Assembly: GCA_016928975.1 (NCBI GenBank)
Contig: JAFGJR010000190.1
Location: 1-7,232, forward strand
From: Sedimentisphaerales bacterium
Lineage (GTDB): Bacteria; Planctomycetota; Phycisphaerae; Sedimentisphaerales; SG8-4
Reading direction: 5' to 3'
Length of the DNA: 7,232 bases
Shown here: piece by piece, positions 5,059 to 7,232 of the stretch
Layout of the letters: the number at the start of each line of letters is the position of its first letter
Numbering within the stretch: position 1 is the stretch's first letter
The notes under the pieces: generated by a model
What the model was told of the DNA's origin: nothing
Databases searched by the model: none
The model's input: the letters and a program-made list of their open reading frames with translations, nothing else
Made by a program: the position numbers and the translations under genes

Positions 5059-6510
5059 TCAGATGGTATAGGTCGACGCGGATGTGGTGCCGCCCCGGCC
5101 GGTCCAGTTCGTATGGAAGAACTGGCCTCGCGGCTTGTCCACCCGCTCATACGTGTGGGCGCCGAAGTAATCACGCTGCGCCTGGAGCAGGTTGGCGGAC
5201 AGCCGCTCGTGACGATAGCCGTCATAGAACGACAGGGCCGAGCCGATGGCCGGCACAGGGATGCCCAGTTTGACCGCCGTGGCGACCACGCGCCGCCATG
5301 CGCCTTGCGCCTTGACGACAGCGCTCTTGAAGAACGGGTCCAGCAGCAGGTTGTCGAGGCCGGCATTCCGGTCGTACGCCTCCTTGATCTTGCCAAGGAA
5401 GACCGAGCGGATGATACAGCCGCCCCGCCAGATCGAGGCAATGTCCCCGTACTTCAGGTTCCATTTGTGGTCCTTCGCCGCCGCACGCATCAGCATGAAA
5501 CCCTGAGTATAACTGACGATCTTCGAGGCGTACAGCGCCTGGCGCAAGTCGTGGAGCATGTTGTCCTTCTTGCCCCGGAACGAGGCTTTGGGACCCGTGA
5601 GGGCCTTCGACGCCTCGACGCGCTCCTCCTTCAGGGCCGACAAGCACCGGGCGAAGACCGCCTCCGCAATGAGCGTCAGGGGCTGACCGATGTCCAGCGC
5701 CTCGATCACCGTCCACTTGCCGGTGCCTTTCTGGCCGGCGGTGTCGAGGATCAGGTCGATCACGTGGCGGCCATCCTGGTCCTTGACTTGCAGGATATCG
5801 GCGGTGATCTCGATGAGGTAGGAATCGAGCTCTTCCTGATCCCACTGGGCGAAGACCTTGTGCATCTCGTCATTGCTCATGCCCAGACCTTCCTTCATGA
5901 TCTGGTAGGTCTCGCAGATCATCTGCATGTCGCCGTACTCGATGCCGTTGTGCACCATCTTGACGAAGTGCCCGGCCCCATTCTCGCCCATCCACTCACA
6001 GCAGGGCGAACCGTCCGGAGCGCGCGCAGCGATCTTCTGAAAGACCGGCTTGACGTGCTCCCAGGCCGTCGGCGAGCCGCCGGGCATGATCGCCGGGCCG
6101 AGCAGGGCGCCTTCCTCGCCGCCGGAGACGCCGGTGCCGATGTAGAGCTTGTCCTGGCTTTCCACGAGCTGCGTCCGGCGGATCGTGTCCTGGTAGTTGC
6201 TGTTGCCGCCGTCGATAATGATGTCACCGTTTTCGAGCAACGGCAGCAGGTGACCGATGAACTCGTCGACCGCGGAACCCGCCTTCACCATGAGCATGAT
6301 CTTCCGCGGCTTCTGCAAAACGCCCACGAACTCCTCCAGCGAGTGACAGCCGATGATACTTTTGCCTTTGGCGCGCCCGTTGACGAAATCGTCCACCTTC
6401 GAGACCGTGCGATTGAAGCAGGCGACTGTGAATCCTTTGCTTTCCATGTTCAGGATGAGATTCTCTCCCATAACGGCCAGGCCGATCAATCCGATGTCTG
6501 CTTGTGCCAT
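5059..6510 (-). CDS. gnd: 6-phosphogluconate dehydrogenase, decarboxylating
   Basis: Oxidatively decarboxylates 6-phosphogluconate to ribulose 5-phosphate with NADP+ in the oxidative pentose phosphate pathway, in the cytoplasm. The 483-residue protein has the full family length. The N-terminal Rossmann domain shows GLIGLAVMG (7-15) and the NADP-type NRT (33-35). The active site shows GGNSN (101-105), VSGGEEGA (128-135) and HFVKMVHNGIEYGDMQ (181-196), with catalytic-type Lys184 and Glu191. The all-helical C-terminal domain ends with AQRDYFGAHTYERVD and a glycine/threonine-rich tail. I chose the ATG at 6510 because AAGGAG lies 9 bases upstream; the GTG at 6516 is only 3 bases from it. The gene is convergent with the PAC2 pair (58-base gap) and stands alone, with no zwf or pgl in view. 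Confidence 0.97.
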   Translation of the reverse strand: MAQADIGLIGLAVMGENLILNMESKGFTVACFNRTVSKVDDFVNGRAKGKSIIGCHSLEEFVGVLQKPRKIMLMVKAGSAVDEFIGHLLPLLENGDIIIDGGNSNYQDTIRRTQLVESQDKLYIGTGVSGGEEGALLGPAIMPGGSPTAWEHVKPVFQKIAARAPDGSPCCEWMGENGAGHFVKMVHNGIEYGDMQMICETYQIMKEGLGMSNDEMHKVFAQWDQEELDSYLIEITADILQVKDQDGRHVIDLILDTAGQKGTGKWTVIEALDIGQPLTLIAEAVFARCLSALKEERVEASKALTGPKASFRGKKDNMLHDLRQALYASKIVSYTQGFMLMRAAAKDHKWNLKYGDIASIWRGGCIIRSVFLGKIKEAYDRNAGLDNLLLDPFFKSAVVKAQGAWRRVVATAVKLGIPVPAIGSALSFYDGYRHERLSANLLQAQRDYFGAHTYERVDKPRGQFFHTNWTGRGGTTSASTYTI

Positions 6511-6537
6511 GATCACGTACTCCTTCGTTCAAAGCTC

Positions 6538-6585
6538 TATGACTGCTGTTCTCTGTCATCACAAACCTACCAGGCAGTCATACTA
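6538..6585 (-). promoter_or_regulatory. Dyad and possible promoter in the gnd upstream region
   Basis: TATGACTGC (6538-6546) and GCAGTCATA (6574-6582) are perfect 9-bp inverted copies with 27 bases between them. On the minus strand a TAGTAT (6585-6580) that could serve as the gnd -10 overlaps the distal arm. The best -35 (TTCGAC, 6606-6601) is poor and only 15 bases away. The dyad could be a split operator or a leader hairpin. The inverted repeat is directly visible; the promoter reading is weak. Confidence 0.35.
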
Positions 6586-6647
6586 CCCCAAAACGCCTTT
6601 GTCGAACAGAGGACGCGATGGTTTTTGGCCGAATGCACGGCATGGAT

Positions 6648-6708
6648 GTCATTGTGAGCAGCGCAGCGGCGAAGCAAGCTCAATCCCGAGCTCGGTAGAT
6701 TGCTTCGC
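6648..6708. repeat. Dispersed GTCATTG...GCGAAGCAA palindromic repeat
   Basis: The element opens GTCATTGTGAGC and contains GCGAAGCAA (6669-6677) with its perfect inverse TTGCTTCGC (6700-6708). Inside is a second perfect palindrome, CCGAGCTCGG (6686-6695). Elements that begin GTCATTGCGAGC and carry GAAGCAATCTC are, from memory, a common intergenic repeat in many bacterial genomes, and often give false ORFs reading LLRR-APRND. This copy reads LLRRCAAHND on the minus strand. No transposase is present. Confidence 0.55.
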
Positions 6709-6736
6709 TCTGGAAACGCGATGAGCAGGCCTCCGC

Positions 6737-6764
6737 GTAGGGCGAGCGTCCCTGCTCGCCCATG
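6737..6764 (+). repeat. GTAG-led hairpin, left half of a head-to-head REP pair
   Basis: GTAG (6737-6740) leads into stem GGGCGAGC (6740-6747), 6-base loop, and GCTCGCCC (6754-6761), then ends ATG. The 28-base unit matches the next element, read on the opposite strand, at 22 of 28 positions without gaps. The two share a CATG centre at 6761-6764. This is the REP/BIME layout: a conserved tetranucleotide, a hairpin, and inverted pairing of units. Confidence 0.65.
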
Positions 6765-6788
6765 GTCGTGCGAGGACGCACGACCTAC
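6761..6788 (-). repeat. GTAG-led hairpin, right half of a head-to-head REP pair
   Basis: On the minus strand the unit begins GTAGG at 6788 and forms the perfect 9-bp stem CGCACGACC/GGTCGTGCG (6777-6785 with 6764-6772) around a 4-base loop. Compared with its partner at 6737-6764, four of the six differences form two compensated pairs (G-C to T-A and A-T to T-A), so stem pairing is preserved although the bases differ. The other two differences are in the loop region. Confidence 0.65.
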
Positions 6789-6802
6789 GAAGAGCCGCGT
6801 GT

Positions 6803-6840
6803 CATGCCTGCGCATCCTACGTAGGCATGCTTTCGTGCGG
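6803..6840. repeat. Further CGTAGG-containing inverted repeat
   Basis: CATGCCT (6803-6809) and AGGCATG (6823-6829) are inverted copies, and CCTACGTAGG (6816-6825) is a perfect palindrome between and overlapping them. This gives one GTAGG on each strand, pointing outward. Each is followed by a short possible hairpin (ATGC-GCAG-GCAT on minus; GCATG-CTTT-CGTGC with one wobble on plus). These may be degraded members of the same family as 6737-6788, but the stems are short. Confidence 0.35.
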
Positions 6841-6870
6841 CAACTGGCAGTTCCTCAGGAGCAGCGCGAT

Positions 6871-6912
6871 GAAGAAAACCGGCAGCCCCGCGCTCCGCCA
6901 CGCGGGGCTGCC
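6871..6912 (-). terminator. Intrinsic terminator of the pseudopilin-like gene
   Basis: GGCAGCCCCGCG (6881-6892) and CGCGGGGCTGCC (6901-6912) form a perfect 12-bp GC-rich stem with an 8-base loop. On the minus strand the stem is followed by GGTTTTCTTC (6880-6871), a T-rich run. It begins 28 bases after the TAA of the minus-strand gene at 6941, which is the expected place and orientation. Confidence 0.85.
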
Positions 6913-6940
6913 TTGAGATGCAATCGGCAGGTCGAGACGA

Positions 6941-7232
6941 TTAGCGGCCCACCGGTGGCTTGACGCCGAAGCCTTCCGAGGGGTCATGGACCAGCAGGGA
7001 ATCCTTGCGGTTGGCCGGAGCAAGGGTGGGAGAGACCGTAGGCTGTAGGCCCTTGATCGAGCCTTTGCCCGTCGTGTCATTCGACACTGTGTAGATGTTG
7101 TCGTCTTCAATCGAGCAGTATGACCTCTTGGCAAACTCCACATGGCTGTCCAGGAACAGCACGTTCTGGCCGTCAAGCTGATGGCCGATCGTGTTGCCCT
7201 TCTTCGCCGTGTCGCTCGTGCCTAACGCGCCA
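6941..7232 (-). CDS. DUF1559-type pseudopilin-like protein, C-terminal part (5' partial)
   Basis: The frame is open from the right edge (first full codon at 7231) to a TAA at 6941-6943, giving the last 96 residues. The diagnostic stretch is GHQLDGQNVLFLDSHVEF followed about 10 residues later by DDNIYT, which matches the C-terminal H-X9/10-DG region of the DUF1559 family. These proteins are large prepilin-like and abundant in planctomycetes, usually with a type IV pilin N-terminus that would lie outside this window. Here the usual DG is DS. The remaining tail of about 45 residues contains KDSLLVHDP, which I associate with the same family. The N-terminal methylation motif cannot be checked. A strong intrinsic terminator follows. 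The function of the family is poorly known; a cell-surface or type II-secretion-like role is inferred from the prepilin domain. Confidence 0.75.
   Translation of the reverse strand, partial: GALGTSDTAKKGNTIGHQLDGQNVLFLDSHVEFAKRSYCSIEDDNIYTVSNDTTGKGSIKGLQPTVSPTLAPANRKDSLLVHDPSEGFGVKPPVGR

Noticed and set aside
3212..5441. Long minus-strand open frames (3212-4096 and 4110-5441) opposite the PAC2 genes
   Set aside because: They run across the ends of unrelated genes, encode low-information Arg/Leu/Gly-rich sequence, and conflict with the PAC2 frames on the plus strand.
5026..6657. A 543-codon open frame on the plus strand opposite gnd
   Set aside because: Antisense shadow of gnd for the same reason. 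The gnd product has all catalytic motifs, and this frame has none.
6567..6815. An 82-codon minus-strand ORF between gnd and the pseudopilin-like gene
   Set aside because: It is a read-through of the dispersed repeat and the GTAG hairpins; LLRRCAAHND-like sequence is a known artefact of translating such repeats.

Overview
The window is high-GC, genome-like bacterial DNA. It most resembles a planctomycete, probably of the Phycisphaerae/Sedimentisphaerales type. That placement is an inference from three things: the tail of a DUF1559-type (H-X9-DG-like) pseudopilin at the right edge, widely spaced genes with repeat-rich gaps, and intergenic motifs (an ACAAAGCCAATT family, ACGAGGN heptamers, GTAG-led hairpins) that I recall from such genomes. 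There is no phage, plasmid, CRISPR or rRNA/tRNA signal.

Layout, left to right. Bases 1-51 are the last 16 codons of an unidentified plus-strand gene. Bases 52-1217 hold no convincing gene. They contain a good sigma70-type promoter with no obvious product, two hairpins, heptamer repeats and four copies of a short dispersed motif. Next, on the minus strand, come glucuronate isomerase (uxaC, 1218-2651) and, just upstream of it, a 77-residue single-pass membrane protein (2709-2942). The two probably form a small operon read from a TTGACC-N17-TAGGAT promoter at 3021-3049. The gap 2943-3220 carries three different hairpin repeats. On the plus strand, 3221-4138 and 4128-5000 encode two PAC2-family proteins whose frames overlap by 11 bases. 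Convergent to them is the NADP-type 6-phosphogluconate dehydrogenase gene (gnd, 5059-6510, minus). The gap 6511-6940 contains a dyad in the gnd leader, a dispersed repeat, a head-to-head pair of GTAG hairpins (REP/BIME-like) and a clear intrinsic terminator. That terminator belongs to the minus-strand pseudopilin-like gene that enters from beyond the right edge (6941-7232).

Functionally, UxaC (glucuronate to fructuronate) and Gnd (oxidative pentose phosphate pathway) fit a heterotroph that feeds on plant or algal sugars, including uronic acids. The translationally coupled PAC2 pair is the least explained coding content. PAC2 proteins of archaea and eukaryotes chaperone proteasome assembly as pairs, but no proteasome gene is visible here, so its partner is unknown. 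The most interesting noncoding content is the set of GTAG-led hairpins, two of which are nearly identical with compensatory base changes.
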